A DNA stretch of 64,000 nucleotides, taken from Acanthochromis polyacanthus. Its lineage: Eukaryota; Chordata; Actinopteri; Pomacentridae. Of this stretch, positions 23,935-34,450 are shown in pieces. The notes below the pieces were generated by a model that was not told the DNA's origin, did no database searches, and worked only from the letters and a program-made list of their open reading frames with translations. The position numbers were made by a program, and so were the translations under genes. The DNA lies in assembly GCF_021347895.1 (NCBI RefSeq), contig NC_067129.1, forward strand, positions 29,921,690-29,985,689, written 5' to 3'. How positions within the stretch are numbered: the first letter of the stretch is position 1; each line of letters opens with the position of its first letter.

Positions 23935-24128
23935 TCAGGGTTAAGACTAGCCAGGAAGGTATTAACTTGTGATTGATTCATTTGCCTCTGATCCACCTCG
24001 CAGTGAAAGGTGCAGCTCGCCTTTCTGCTTATTTTTTTTTCTCCAAACATTATTTACTGGATAATCTCTCACAAACTCACCTGCAGTTTCATTTCTTGTC
24101 ACAATCTGTCATTTTTTTCTTTCAAAAC

Positions 24129-24373
24129 GTGCACACAAACCGCTGAAGATTTTCATTTTGAAGGCAGAAGACACTCCAAAAAGTTTTCCAAAACTGCAGC
24201 AGTGACGTGATGAAGTGTAAACTGCAGGATGTTTTCAGCGCAGAGAGAGAAAAAAGAACAGAAATGATTCACTATCTGGTGCTCATGTGTGCATACATTA
24301 TGTTTAATTTGGTTTGCTGGCTCGAGCATTTGTTTCATTCTCACAAGTCATTTTTAGTTGAGCCTTCCAGCTA
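24129..24373. repeat. Local duplication unit A, copy 1
   Basis: Shares AACCGCTGAAGATTTT, GATGAAGTGTAAACTGCAGG, GGTGCTCATGTGTGCATACA and GTTGAGCCTTCCAGCT (TTGAGCCTTCCAGCT) with 24966-25234, in the same order and orientation. The two copies flank an array block. Confidence 0.85.
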
Positions 24374-24385
24374 TTTTTGTGTGGT

Positions 24386-24960
24386 TGTTCTGTCATTGTG
24401 GACATATTTTGAGTCTAGTTTTGTGTATTTGCAATGATGTGTGCAGCTGAAAGCAGAACAGTCCACACAAGGACATGCTATTTTCTGGACAATTGTTTAT
24501 GCATTTTGGAGAATTTGTAGTCATTTTGGACAAATTTTGGATAAACCTAGGCTCTTTTGAATGGATTTAACCTAATTTTTCACAGATTTTAGGAATTTTA
24601 GATAAGCTTTAGTCATTTGGGACATTTAGAAAAAATATTTTTGACAAGATTTCTGCCATTTTAGACTCATTTTGAGTCATTTTGAAAACATAAATAAGGA
24701 CACAATCTGACTTTATGTTGGACACATTTGAGTCATTTTGGATTGTTTTTGTCACGGACTGGTGAGCGAACCCAAGCAGCAGGCACAGACAGGCGGGTGA
24801 ATGAATAATGATTTAATAAACATTCTGTCATTCTGGATCAATTATGGATAAACTTGAGTCATTTTGGACGGACTTCACCGAATTTCAGACAAATTTTAGG
24901 GATCTTAGAAAAGTTCTAGTAATTTTGGACTATTTTTGATAATTATTGACAAGATTTTTT
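24386..24960. repeat. Degenerate GTCATTTTGGAC array, block 3
   Basis: Same family as blocks 1 and 2, with the marker TGTATTTGCAATGATGTGTG and TCATTTTGGAC-like words. It is interrupted at about 24751-24825 by an unrelated piece, starting GTCACGGACTGGTGAGCG, that resembles a fragment of another repeat. Confidence 0.8.
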
Positions 24961-24965
24961 GCCAC

Positions 24966-25234
24966 ATATGCTCAAACCGCTGAAGATTTTAATTTTAAAG
25001 GCAAAAAAGCTCTAAGTTTTCTGCAGTGGTGAAGTGATGAAGTGTAAACTGCAGGTTGTTTTCTGCACAGAGAGGGAAAGAGAACAGTAATTATGCTTAA
25101 TTCTCTGGTGCTCATGTGTGCATACAGTGCGTTTAATTCGGTTTGCATTTTGTCATGGATGTTGTGAGAAGGCTGCTGGCTCGATCATCGTTTTCATTCT
25201 AACAAGTCATTTTTTAATTGAGCCTTCCAGCTAA
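24966..25234. repeat. Local duplication unit A, copy 2
   Basis: Second copy of 24129-24373. It carries an additional internal segment near 25145-25180 (ATTTTGTCATGGATGTTGTG) that copy 1 lacks. Confidence 0.85.
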
Positions 25235-25539
25235 AGTCAGTTTATATACGTTTCTCACACACATGCAGTTCAAAGCTCCAGTACAAAATGTTCATTCCCA
25301 CACTGGCTGTAAGACCAATCCCCCAGATGTGTTGACGTGTGGATCGCTTTATTTTTTTAGCCTGTAATCTTTGTGGAGCTACACAAATGTTTCTCGGATG
25401 CTTCCTGGTTTTTCCTCCACTAAACTCCTAGTTGCTGTAGTTGACTTGTTATAATGCAGTAATGTCCACCATGTTTAAAATTTTCCAACGCCACACAGCA
25501 TGCGACTTCATTTTCCGCTAAACTGAACCATAATTTACA

Positions 25540-25710
25540 AAACAAACGTCACACAGGATCCACTAAGTCTTCAAACTACCAGCTAAGACCGTGAGTTTAT
25601 AGAAAACAAGTTCACTGAGGCAACAAATTAGGTGAGAAGTGTTTTAATTTTCTCACAGGCTTCAATACAATCGGATTTGTTTTTACAGTCGCCCCCTGCT
25701 GGCTGGTAGA
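25540..25710 (-). repeat. Dispersed repeat R2, minus orientation
   Basis: Read in reverse it contains GCCAGCAGGGGGCGAC, then a TCACCTAATTTGTTGCCTCA region and TTATAAACTCACGG-like words. These match the order in 31770-31990 (GCCAGCAGGGGGTGAC, then TTGTCACCTCAGTAAACA, then GAGTTTATGGTC). From memory this is a common short fish repeat. Confidence 0.6.
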
Positions 25711-26927
25711 AGAAAAGATGCTTCGTTCACTTTTCAGATTCAGAGTCCAGTTTTCCAAACACGGTCTAACCAACACATGAAGTCATAAAAAGGCAACTGG
25801 ATCAACATTTTTCAAAACATAGCCGTATTTAATTGTGTCTAAGTATGATTTAATTACTTTAAAAAGTACTCCATAGTAATAGTAACTCTGTTTGTCTTAT
25901 GCACTAAGGCTACTGAGATTTCCAAAGAAAGAATGTATATTTAAGAAAGTATATGTCAAATAATTAAAAAGAAAAACAATCTAACAACCAGATGAGCACT
26001 GGTTCATAATGAATGTTGGAGCCTCCATTTATTAATTTTGCTAATTTAATACCTGAAAACCAGATTCCACTGTTCAGCAAAGAGACTTGTTTTTAATTAA
26101 ATTGGATCAAATTAAATAAAATTAATTTAATTTAATTATTTTACTTTTTATTTTGTTTATTAATTATAATTTAATAATATTGTTTATTATTGTTTATATT
26201 ATATTACACTATTGTTTACATGATTTATTTTACTTTATTTATCATTACTTCTAGTTATTAACTTTTAGATTTTTTTTCTTACAGCAGCTGTTGAGTTGAT
26301 TAATTTGCTTCAAACAGTAACCAGTCCTGAAGGTTGCAGCAGTGATTCAGATCCTTACTGGACGTCACATCCCACTGGGAATGTTAGATTCTTCATCCTA
26401 TTTACGATAAGAATGAGCACCACAGCGGTCCTTAACATAAAAAGTACATTAATACGTACAAGCATGTCCACAGTGAAGTTCTCAGAGGCAGATTTATTGA
26501 CTTAAAGTGAAAGTTTATTAAACGAACAGACGCAGTTTGCTTCATTCTGACTGACTGACTGAACACGCTGCCTTTGCTGATCGTGTTATTAACAATTCAT
26601 TTCCATGAGCTACGGTGGAGTCAGTAATCCATCAATTACGCCGACACTGAGACGTCTTAATGACTATTGAACAGATTAGATTCATGGAGCAGACAGACGC
26701 AGGAAAGATCGTAGTAACTTCACTGTCAGAGGATCATCATTGTTTTTGTTGACATGAAGACATGCAGAGTCTTTTCTCACATAAAGACCAGAGTTGAATT
26801 AATCTAGATAGATTTATTTATCTTTCATAGACAGTTTTCCATCTGACACCACATTAGACAAATGCATGACTGTTATGAACACCATACTATTGAAGGTAAT
26901 GGGATGTCTGCCTTTACATTAACTTCA
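25711..26927. other. Unannotated DNA, partly very AT-rich
   Basis: 25790-26280 is AT-rich with TTTAATT/TTATT words. 26500-26720 is a repeat-free, more balanced segment. No gene seen. Confidence 0.4.
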
Positions 26928-27295
26928 GTCACATCTCATTCTTCATCCGTAGGGTTTCATATGGAGTTGTTCCACCCTTTGCAACTACAGCAACCTTAAC
27001 TCTTCTGGGAAGCCTTTCCTCAAGTTTTAGGAGTGTTTGTGGGAGTTTCTGAACATTCTTCCAGAAGACATTGATGTTGGACCAGGAAGGCCTAGCTCTC
27101 AGTATTCTGGAATTCATCCCAGAGGCATTCTATTGGGTTGAGGTCCAGTCAAATTCCTCCACAATAAACTCTTCACCCACGTCTGTATCGACCTGCTTTG
27201 TGGGGTCAGTCATGTTGGAACAGAAAGGGGCCGTCCCCAAACTGTTCCCACAAAGATGGGAACATGAGATTGTCCAAAAATGTCAGAGGCATTAA
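26928..27295 (-). mobile_element. Tc1/mariner fragment of a second family
   Basis: The plus strand reads TTGCAACTACAGCAACC, CTTCTGGGAAGCCTTTCCTC, ATTCTTCCAGAAGACATTGA and CATGTTGGAACAGAAAGGGG, in the order of a fish Tc1-like element. On the minus strand, 26929-27117 encodes a diverged end of the transposase with NVFWKNVQKLPQT and ERLPRRV. It is truncated at both ends, with no TIR seen. Confidence 0.75.
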
Positions 27296-27395
27296 ACATT
27301 AAACTAAACATTCATATGAATCTAAACTTTCTATTCACAGGCAAACACAGTGAGTGAGTTGTTTTCGCCTTCATTCATCTTCTCACTATTAATTA

Positions 27396-27437
27396 CTATT
27401 ATTATTATTATTATTATCTTTATTATTATTATTATTG
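27396..27437. repeat. (ATT)n microsatellite
   Basis: Fourteen or so ATT units with one CTT interruption, immediately left of the TIR element at 27449. Confidence 0.95.
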
Positions 27438-27448
27438 TTATAATAACA

Positions 27449-27945
27449 ACCCTCCTGTTCCTCATTTATGGGCACCAAAAAATATTGTTTCCGTGTTTGA
27501 AAAAAAATCCAAAAATTCAGCAAAAAAATCCCCAAATTTTTGAAAATTTGCAAAACCTTCAAAAGTTTTATTTTAAAAAAATCCCCCAAATTTGGCAAGA
27601 AAATTTTTGTAAATATTTTTTAAAAATTAGTAAAAATCTTCAAAAAATCCTAAAAATATCTAACGTGATTATATATATATATATATATATATATATCAGT
27701 AAAACTTCTAATCTTCTCTTAACCAAAATCCAGTGAAATTTGCTGGATTTTGGTTGATCTTTATGCGAATGCTCTTAAGAAACATTTTTAACATTTTCTT
27801 TTTCCACCAAAAAATGTTAAAAAATTTCCCACAAATGTTGAAAATGTGGACATCAGAAGTTTCACTGTGAAAATATATATTTTCCCCATATTTTCAAACT
27901 TTAAACTGGGTCAGTTTTGACCCGCAGGACGACACGAGGGTAAAT
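27449..27945 (+). mobile_element. Non-autonomous DNA element with ACCCTC ends
   Basis: The left end reads ACCCTCCTGTTCCTCATTTA; the right end reads GTTTTGACCCGCAGGACGAC followed by ACGAGGGT. The outer ACCCTC/GAGGGT and inner GTcGTC-like bases are inverted. The interior has the A-rich CCAAAAATTCAGCAAAAAAA typical of this fish repeat, plus an (AT)n microsatellite at 27669-27696. The 128-codon frame over the left part is low-complexity and not a gene. A TTATAAT word flanks both ends at a distance of three bases. Confidence 0.7.
27669..27696. repeat. (AT)n microsatellite
   Basis: Fourteen AT units inside the TIR element at 27449-27945. Confidence 0.97.
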
Positions 27946-28444
27946 TATAATCATCTCTATGATCCCTCGGCTGTTTTCAGGGTAATTTATGACTTTAACT
28001 TTTAATCTACTATCCTAGCAATTATAAGGATTAGCCACATGTGCTGTATCTTATTTTTTTCCGAACCTTCTAGTCTGTTGAGATCTTCTATCATGTGATG
28101 TGATGATTTAGGATTTTTTAAATGCAGTAAGCTTTTATAACAAAGGAAAAAAGAAATAAAATGTGTATGTTTTTACATGTATCTCACCATTTAAAGGCTG
28201 GCAGTAGAGATATCTGTTTAGGATTGTTTAGGATTGTTTCGGGGAGATTGTCTGGATTTACGAAGTATCAGAACAATGATGGTGTGATGGTAAATGTGAT
28301 TAGTGCCAGACTGCTTTTCATTCAACCTGATCTTTGACTTATTGCAACTAAAAGCAGGTTTACTATTTTGTGTTTGTTTGTCATATCAAGTGGGATTTAA
28401 TGTCAGTTATTTACTGGCTGCAATGCATTCATTATTTCATATAT

Positions 28445-28830
28445 AATAGGTTTGTACTTTTTCACTTCTGATTCCTGATCATATATTTCTTCTAATTTTT
28501 CCTTTTCCTGTTCCTACATTTAAATATCAGCTCATAGGAAGTAAAGCGTGATTTTTATGGTTATACAACACAGAAATATGAAAGACGGAGACTTTGTGCA
28601 AAAGATTGGAGGTTTTTTTTTAATCAAAAATTAACCAAAAATCCCTGAATTTTTGGTTAATTTTTTCCAACAAAAGCACGTCACACCTGATACATTCAAG
28701 GACTGTTGGAAAGTTGCAAATCTGATATTTTTTTCAGTTTTTGTCTCTGATAAACGGCACAGTTTGGGTTTATTAAATGTAATATGACTTTCAAACCTGC
28801 TGGGAGGTTCTGGTGAGGGTTTATGATGAA
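28445..28830. repeat. Dispersed repeat R3, most complete copy
   Basis: The left part (28445-28565: CACTTCTGATTCCTGAT, CTTTTCCTGTTCCTA) matches 39195-39315. The right part (28690-28830: CTCTGATAAACGGCACAGTT, ATGACTTTCAAACCTGC) matches 35670-35790. In between, 28626-28668 is a small perfect hairpin with 16-bp arms (AAAATTAACCAAAAAT). Confidence 0.7.
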
Positions 28831-29499
28831 CAAATGTGTTCAGACTCAATTCTGATTCCTGACAATCAGTGAAAAATATTCTAGGTGGGGCTGTGCTATA
28901 TCAAGTTAGTTTCAGTAACCATCCCGATACAACAGAACAGAAACGGCAGGATATCAGTGCTCTGTGAAATAATAATTATTTAATGTCAATATTAATAACT
29001 TGAGGCATTTTTGCACAAAACATGAACAACATATTGTGTAACCACAATTTTGTCAATAAATTATCTCTACAGCTGAGCTCATGAAACAGTGCATTAGTGC
29101 TGAATTGACGACTCAAGTATTATGTTAAGTGTTAAGTACATTAAGAAATTAATACTAGAACAGAAAAATAATGTACAGTAATTTATGATAAAGCTAAATG
29201 TTACTAACTGATCAGAACTACAACATTTAAGTGATTTTTCAATTAGCAGACAAAGAAAAATACAATCTGCAACAATTTTGATGATTTCAACATTTCAGTG
29301 AACAAGCCAGAAAATAATGAGCAGATTACATAAGCAAACACTATTTAGACAAAATATCCACAAATGACTAAATGCAATACATTGCTGGATGATGAGCTAA
29401 AGTCAACTTTATACAAAGAAAAATCTGGAATAAATGTGTGTGTGTATACAGACAGACAGACAGTATCTTCTGTTGAAGATTACTTTGCATGAATATGAA
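28831..29499. other. Unannotated AT-rich DNA
   Basis: No gene or recognised repeat. A short (CAGA)n lies at about 29450-29465. Confidence 0.5.
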
Positions 29500-29757
29500 A
29501 CACGCCTGGACAGAAATGATGGTACCCTTAACTTAATATTTTGTTGTACAACCTTTTAAACCAGTCACTGCAGTCAGGTGATTTGTGTAACTCTCAGTGA
29601 GACTTCTGCATGTGTGGACTCCTGGTGAGCAAACTGCTCCAGCTGTCTCAGGTGTGAAGGCTGTCCTTCTCCAGACTGCATGTTTCAGCTGCTTCCACAG
29701 ATGTTCATAGAATTCAGCTCAGGGCTCATTGGAGGCCACTTCAGAACAGTTCAGTGT
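29500..29757 (-). mobile_element. Tc1 fragment, same family as 42723-46373
   Basis: It begins with the family's inner repeat (CTGGACAGAAATGATGGTAC) and TTAATATTTTGTTGTACAAC, the complement of the 3' end seen at 46110-46180. It then follows the C-terminal coding region in reverse (GAGCAAACTGCTCCAGCTGT, CCAGACTGCATGTTTCAGCT). It is markedly more diverged than the other two copies and lacks the left half. It abuts the hAT relic at 29741. Confidence 0.8.
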
Positions 29758-30028
29758 GTAACTGTGTGTCACTCTTCATCTCTTCATCTAGCTGCGTCGC
29801 CATGTTAGCCTTGCCTAGCATCGTTAGCTTAACGGTGTTCTCCATATGTGCCCTCCTACTCTCGTGTTTCTTTATTTTCTCAGATAAATGTTTCATATCT
29901 CTTACTCCTGAAACAGTCCATGCCGTGTCTGTCCCAGCCGTTTTATAGAGCAAACACGGGAAGTAATATAAAGCATTTGCATGACTGCATCCAGCTAGCC
30001 AAGCCTTCCTCTTGTCACTGTGGCAGTG
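29741..30028 (-). pseudogene. hAT-type transposase exon relic (TTF-type zinc finger region)
   Basis: The minus-strand frame is open from a TGA at 30029-30031 down to a stop at 29741. Its peptide includes KAWLAGCSHANALYYFPC, then DTAWTVSGVRDMKHLSEK and KKHESRRAHM. This order of an aromatic-Cys motif (YYFPCLLY), a DMKHLSEKI block and a KxHExSxxH block is that of the TTF-type zinc finger N-terminal to hAT-superfamily transposases. The zinc-binding Cys and His residues are visible. No catalytic or dimerisation domain follows; the sequence runs into a Tc1 fragment at about 29750. It could be an exon of an older element or a domesticated fragment; a relic is most likely. Confidence 0.65.
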
Positions 30029-30129
30029 TCACAGTTATCCACCGCACTCATGCATGCTCACTTGACTTGGGGCGAAATCGATTTTGCCCCTCTGGAGCTC
30101 AGATTCAACGACGCTGATTGGATAAATTT

Positions 30130-31420
30130 CTATGGCTATTTTTTTCATCCTTTGTTGCACAGACAAGTGACTAGTATCGTTGGAGGATGAAGTCCTGCAG
30201 TTTTAATTTAATATGTGCTGCAACAAACACTTCAAAGAAGAAGAAGGGATTCAAATCTATACGTGAAGAATGTCTCCGAGGCTCTGAGGGTTAAAATGAC
30301 ATTTATGTAGGTGGAAGATTTTTTATTATGTGGAGGTGTTTCCAATATTTGTCACCTTGGTAACTGAGAAAATGGAGCTTGTTGCAGGTGTGAAAGGGTT
30401 CATTTTATCACAAACTATGTTGTTTTTTTCTAAACCAAACCAAGCAGCAACTAAAAAAGCTAATAAAAAATCAAAAAATGATGCTCCAAGCTTCACTAAA
30501 AGCAGCCAGATATTGATATTCTGCCTGATTTGGTGCCATTAAAATGAGCATTTTAATATTTATTCTTACTGGTTACCACTGAGAATAAGAAAGTAGATGG
30601 TATTAACTTGTCTTTATTGTGGAATTTTAATTGGAGCAGAGAATCTGGTGCAGTGGAGGCCTGTTTTTCTACTTTAATTCACCGTGTATCTTCTCACTTA
30701 ATGTTTCCCTCATAAATTTCCTCGTGATTAACCATAATTTGAATGAAATGGGATCTTTTTCTCGTTCTTTTTTCCTTCTTCCAGATGAAACTTATTATTC
30801 ATTAATAAGTAATTATTCATTAACCTCCTGATAAGTGTTCTCGAGCGCGCGTCATTACCATTTCCCCCGTTATTTTCCTGCAGCTTGACTGGCAGTGGGA
30901 TATCAAACTGCTCCCCAGGATGCCAGGCAATTAAAGAACAGTATTTCTCCCTCTCGTGAAGTAGGTCGCGGCTAATTGCGTTTGACGACGAAGAGCGGGA
31001 ACATGGCGAGGCGGAAATTATATGCGAGGCTTGCCACAACAGCTGGATTAATAAACATGAAGACAAAACGCCCGTGGAGCTGGTCTCTGGAAGTCTTCTG
31101 ATGCCACAGACGGCATGTTTATTTGGTTTTTGACAAACTATAAATGAACATTGTGCTTTCACTGATGCATGTTTTGTGTAATGCAGAGAATAAATGGTGG
31201 TAAAGCTGCTTTATTTATAGGGACTAAGTTATTATTCCCCGACATTGGATTAAGAACAGGCCGCCACTTTAATTTCCTGTTTAACAAGGCGTGCTGCAGT
31301 ATGGAGTGATTAAAAAGTTAATGTGCATTGTGGCAACGCCTAAATTGATTCGTGAAAAAAGCAGCATATCTGTAACACATGATAAGAACTGATGAAACAT
31401 AAAACATAAGGACAGGTTTT
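30130..31420. other. Unannotated single-copy DNA with CNE-like segment
   Basis: No gene seen. 30840-31330 is repeat-free and more GC-balanced, with CGGCTAATTGCGTTTGACG, GCTGGATTAATAAACATGAA and GAGTGATTAAAAAGTTAATG, typical of regulatory DNA. A 144-codon minus frame at 30728-31162 shows no recognisable motif. Confidence 0.35.
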
Positions 31421-31735
31421 GGGTCATTCCTGAATTGGAGGACATTTGGGCTTCAGAATTTTTGAAAAATAAACCTTCTCTTTTACAATTTTCTGCTCTG
31501 TATTTGTCAATAATAGATAATAAACGATCAAAGGCTTGATTGGCTCAGCTTACACATCAATGGTACCATTTTTATTCCATGTTTTCTGTGTTGTTTGCTA
31601 ACCCTACTCTGATCACAGTAACAGGGTTGCTAATCCATGCTAATGTTAGCTTTTTTCAGCTGTAGAAGTTAGATGTTTAGCTAGCTGTTACTACTGTTCA
31701 AGAGGACAAACTGACTGATGAAAAACATTAACAAT
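31421..31735. repeat. Dispersed repeat R1, copy 2
   Basis: Begins GGGTCATTCCTGAATTGGAG and then follows the same order as 11590-11880. The same 32-bp GGGTCATTCC start recurs at 32030-32061, suggesting that this is an element terminus. Confidence 0.8.
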
Positions 31736-31769
31736 GAAACCAAGACCTGCATTATTTCTAACAGCCAGC

Positions 31770-31990
31770 AGGGGGTGACACAAATCATATAGAAGTCTAT
31801 GAGACAATGAGCCAACTTCTCATTTCATTTGTCACCTCAGTAAACATTTTCCAAAAGAGTTTATGGTCTAAGTTTGTAGTTTAAAGTCTCCTTTGATGCA
31901 ATGTCATGTCGATTTAGTAAATTATGTTCTCATTTAGAGGAAAATAAACCATAAAGAAAGGTCTGTTTAGCTGACAGTATCCTCCAGTTC
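31770..31990 (+). repeat. Dispersed repeat R2, plus orientation
   Basis: GCCAGCAGGGGGTGAC, ATAGAAGTCTATGAGACAAT, GAGTTTATGGTC and AAATTATGTTCTCATTTAGA occur in the order of a common fish repeat. An inverted partner lies at 25540-25710. Confidence 0.65.
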
Positions 31991-32029
31991 TGTCTGGTTG
32001 TAATTTAGGCCTTTTCTTTAAACAGATAT

Positions 32030-32754
32030 GGGTCATTCCAGAATTGGAGGACATTTGGGCTGTGTTACGCCCAGCCTAGGGGTCACTGAATGTAACATGA
32101 AGTTGTCATCCTGTTGGAGCCTCAAGCCACACACACCACAGCTTTTTCCAACAAAAGTAATAATGTATTTTCCAATAACGGATATAAACAAAGGTTGGAT
32201 TAAACAAACTAAAAGTAAGGATGAGCCTGAGCCAAACAAAAATCACTAAACAAAACCACGCTAAATTTCCCGAAAACAAGTGGGAACGAATGAAACAAAA
32301 AGTGGCAGCTCAATCTCTCTCCTTTCTTAAACAAATAACCAAATCACAGGATGGACTGTGCTGCTGTGTGCTGTGTGCCGGTTGGGACTTTTCACAGAAT
32401 GACGCGCCCATCTGGTCCTCCCTCTCTGACCCCCCGGAAACGACATCATCTTCCTCTTTTATGTCCGCCTTCCAAGCAGACCGAGCCAATCGATCCGTAA
32501 ACGTGGTGACCAATCCTGTTGACAGTATGGCACAGTTCTATTACTGCCATAACAGAGAAGAGAAAGGGAGAAGAAGGAAGGTGAGAGGAAGGAGGAAGAA
32601 AGGAAGAAAGGGAAGGAAAAGAAAAAAAAAGAGCAAGACAGACATAAACAAACAAACACATCTCTAAAAGGCTATCTGGCCTCATTGGCACCGAGTTGGT
32701 GGCACCTGTTTTAGAATTCATTGAGGATTGGGGGGTGAGGGAACAAAGGAGTGT
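32030..32754. other. GGGTCATTCC terminus plus unidentified repeat-like sequence
   Basis: 32030-32061 repeats the start of R1. The following TGTTACGCCCAGCCTAGGGG could be an LTR-like start, but no partner LTR was found. A 148-codon frame (32221-32667) ends in a purine-rich GAAGGAAGG tract (32560-32635) and has no recognisable domain. Confidence 0.35.
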
Positions 32755-32762
32755 GTCTGTCC

Positions 32763-33331
32763 AACCCGGTCTCACGGGGATTCGTGAAACTGTCACGTAA
32801 GTTTTAGTTTCGGTTTCGTGCGCACCAACACGATTTCGTCATGTTTTTCGTGCCGCTCACCACGAAATGTTTTTCGCTGTGGTAATCACATCTGAAAGTG
32901 GTTTATACCGGCGGATTCATGACGATCTAAGCTGTCCATCGGCGTATACTGCTTGTGTGATCGCGTTTGCGGCCGCCGGCCGCCGGACATTCTTGAAATT
33001 CCTATGCAAATTGGTAAGTGTACCACCGGCTTATGGTTAGGTTATGGTTAGGTTATGGTTAGGTTATGGTTAGGTTATGGTTAGGGTTATGTTTAGGGAC
33101 GATGTCATGCAAAATATAGCGTTGGATTCGCCACGGTTTTACATTAAAAATATAATATACACATTCTTTTGAAATACGTTCTGAGTGGCATGAAAAGTCC
33201 GCCGTTTAAAATACATTGGTGCGCATTTCGTGGTGAGCGGCACGAAAAACATGACGAAATCGTGTTGGTGCGCACGAAACCGAAACTAAAACTTACGTGA
33301 CAGTTTCACGAATCCTCGTGAGATCGGGCTG
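32763..33331. mobile_element. MITE with ~107-bp terminal inverted repeats
   Basis: The left arm 32763-32869 and right arm 33224-33331 are inverse complements with only a few differences, e.g. ACTGTCACGTAAGTTTTAGT and TCGTGCCGCTCACCACGAAA in each. GTCTGTCC (8 bp) flanks both sides, at 32755-32762 and 33332-33339, as a candidate target duplication. The interior holds five tandem TTATGGTTAGG units (33031-33085) and no coding sequence. The 8-bp duplication would suit a hAT-like or related superfamily. Confidence 0.85.
33031..33098. repeat. (TTATGGTTAGG)5 tandem repeat inside MITE
   Basis: Five perfect 11-bp units followed by GGTTATGTTTAGGG. It is superficially telomere-like but has a different period from TTAGGG. 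Confidence 0.95.
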
Positions 33332-33477
33332 GTCTGTCCTGTGTGTGTGTGTATGTGGGTATGTGTGTTTATGTGTAAATGTGTACACTTACGTATGTCA
33401 TTGTAAATTATGTTTATATATGTATGTGTTTATGGACCCCCTTGAAAACGAGATGCTACATTTCAAGGGGCATTCCA

Positions 33478-34286
33478 TTAACTCATTCGCTGCCATTGAC
33501 GTCATGTTTTTTGACTGGGGGGGCTGCAGGATAGTCTGGCGGAGCTTGTCGGTGAAAATCCTGGAGTTTTGGAACGTGAGAGTGTTGTGGTGGGCCAAAA
33601 GAATGACAAAGACAGTGACCATGGTGGGGCGACAGCAAAAAGTGCCGTTGACAACAGCCGCTAGTTTTCGGTTTCGGTTTCGCCACCACCGCTCTCTTGA
33701 GCTCATCTGATGAAGCAGAGTCAGATGAGTTTAGAGTGAGCACACATACACACACAGACACACACAGACACACAGAGATACACACACCTAAAAATATTTT
33801 GTTTATATTTTGTAAGATGTATTGTTCTGAACCAAAATGTTGACTTGTGTTGTTTGTTTGTAAATAAATGATTTAGCTAACAAAAGGTTAAAAAGTTGAC
33901 CTCAAAATGCTTTTTCCGAGTTGTTTTTGTTGTTTCATATAAGTAAACAACTGTTCAGTTGTGTGGGATGTCACTAAACCAAAAAATATTGGCATCAAAG
34001 TGATTGATGTGCCTCTCTGCAGAAAAAGCTCGTTATCTCTGTTTTTTGGTCAAAAACAGGTGTTTTTGCTGAAACTACCCTATGTTCTGCTGCCGATAAC
34101 TTTAGAACCGAAAATGCTAGAAACAAACTTTTTTTCCTGATGAAAGAAGAGAATCTACACTTTCTTTCGATAGTTTCAATGTTTATGTAGTCTAAAAACT
34201 TGATATAAAAATCTGTCAAAATTCTTAAAAACTCTGGCAGTAGGGGGCTCTTTGCTCTGAAAACAGCTGGCAGCCAATGAGTGAAT
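33478..34286 (+). mobile_element. piggyBac-like element relic (candidate)
   Basis: The left end is TTAA followed by CTCATTCGCTGCCATTGACG. The right end, GGCAGCCAATGAGT, is its inverse complement with one mismatch over 14 bp. The right TTAA appears mutated (TGAA). A short plus frame near 33690-33730 reads LSSSDEAESDEF, like the acidic N-terminus of piggyBac-family transposases. (CA)n-rich sequence sits at 33738-33790. No catalytic region remains, so the assignment rests on ends, TTAA and the acidic peptide. Confidence 0.5.
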
Positions 34287-34392
34287 AAACTTTAAACTTT
34301 AAACTTTATTACCATATGGGATTGCTGAAATACACAGGACACATAGCACAGGAGAAACACACCCATAAATGGCCGCAGTTGTAACAGGCTTC

Positions 34393-34450
34393 AAATTTAA
34401 AAAAAAATAAACCTTCTCTTTTACAGTTTTCTGCTCCATATCCATCAATA
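34393..34450. repeat. Dispersed repeat R1, short partial copy 3
   Basis: ATAAACCTTCTCTTTTACAG and TTTTCTGCTCCATATC match the start of R1 only. Confidence 0.65.

Noticed and set aside
32221..32667. 148-codon frame with basic C-terminus
   Set aside because: The basic tail is a GAAGGAAGG purine tract and the rest matches no family; it lies within repeat-like sequence.
32062..32754. LTR retrotransposon beginning TGTTACGCCC
   Set aside because: No second LTR, primer-binding site or gag/pol sequence could be found.
33031..33098. Interstitial telomere repeat
   Set aside because: The unit is TTATGGTTAGG (11 bp), not TTAGGG, and lies inside a MITE.
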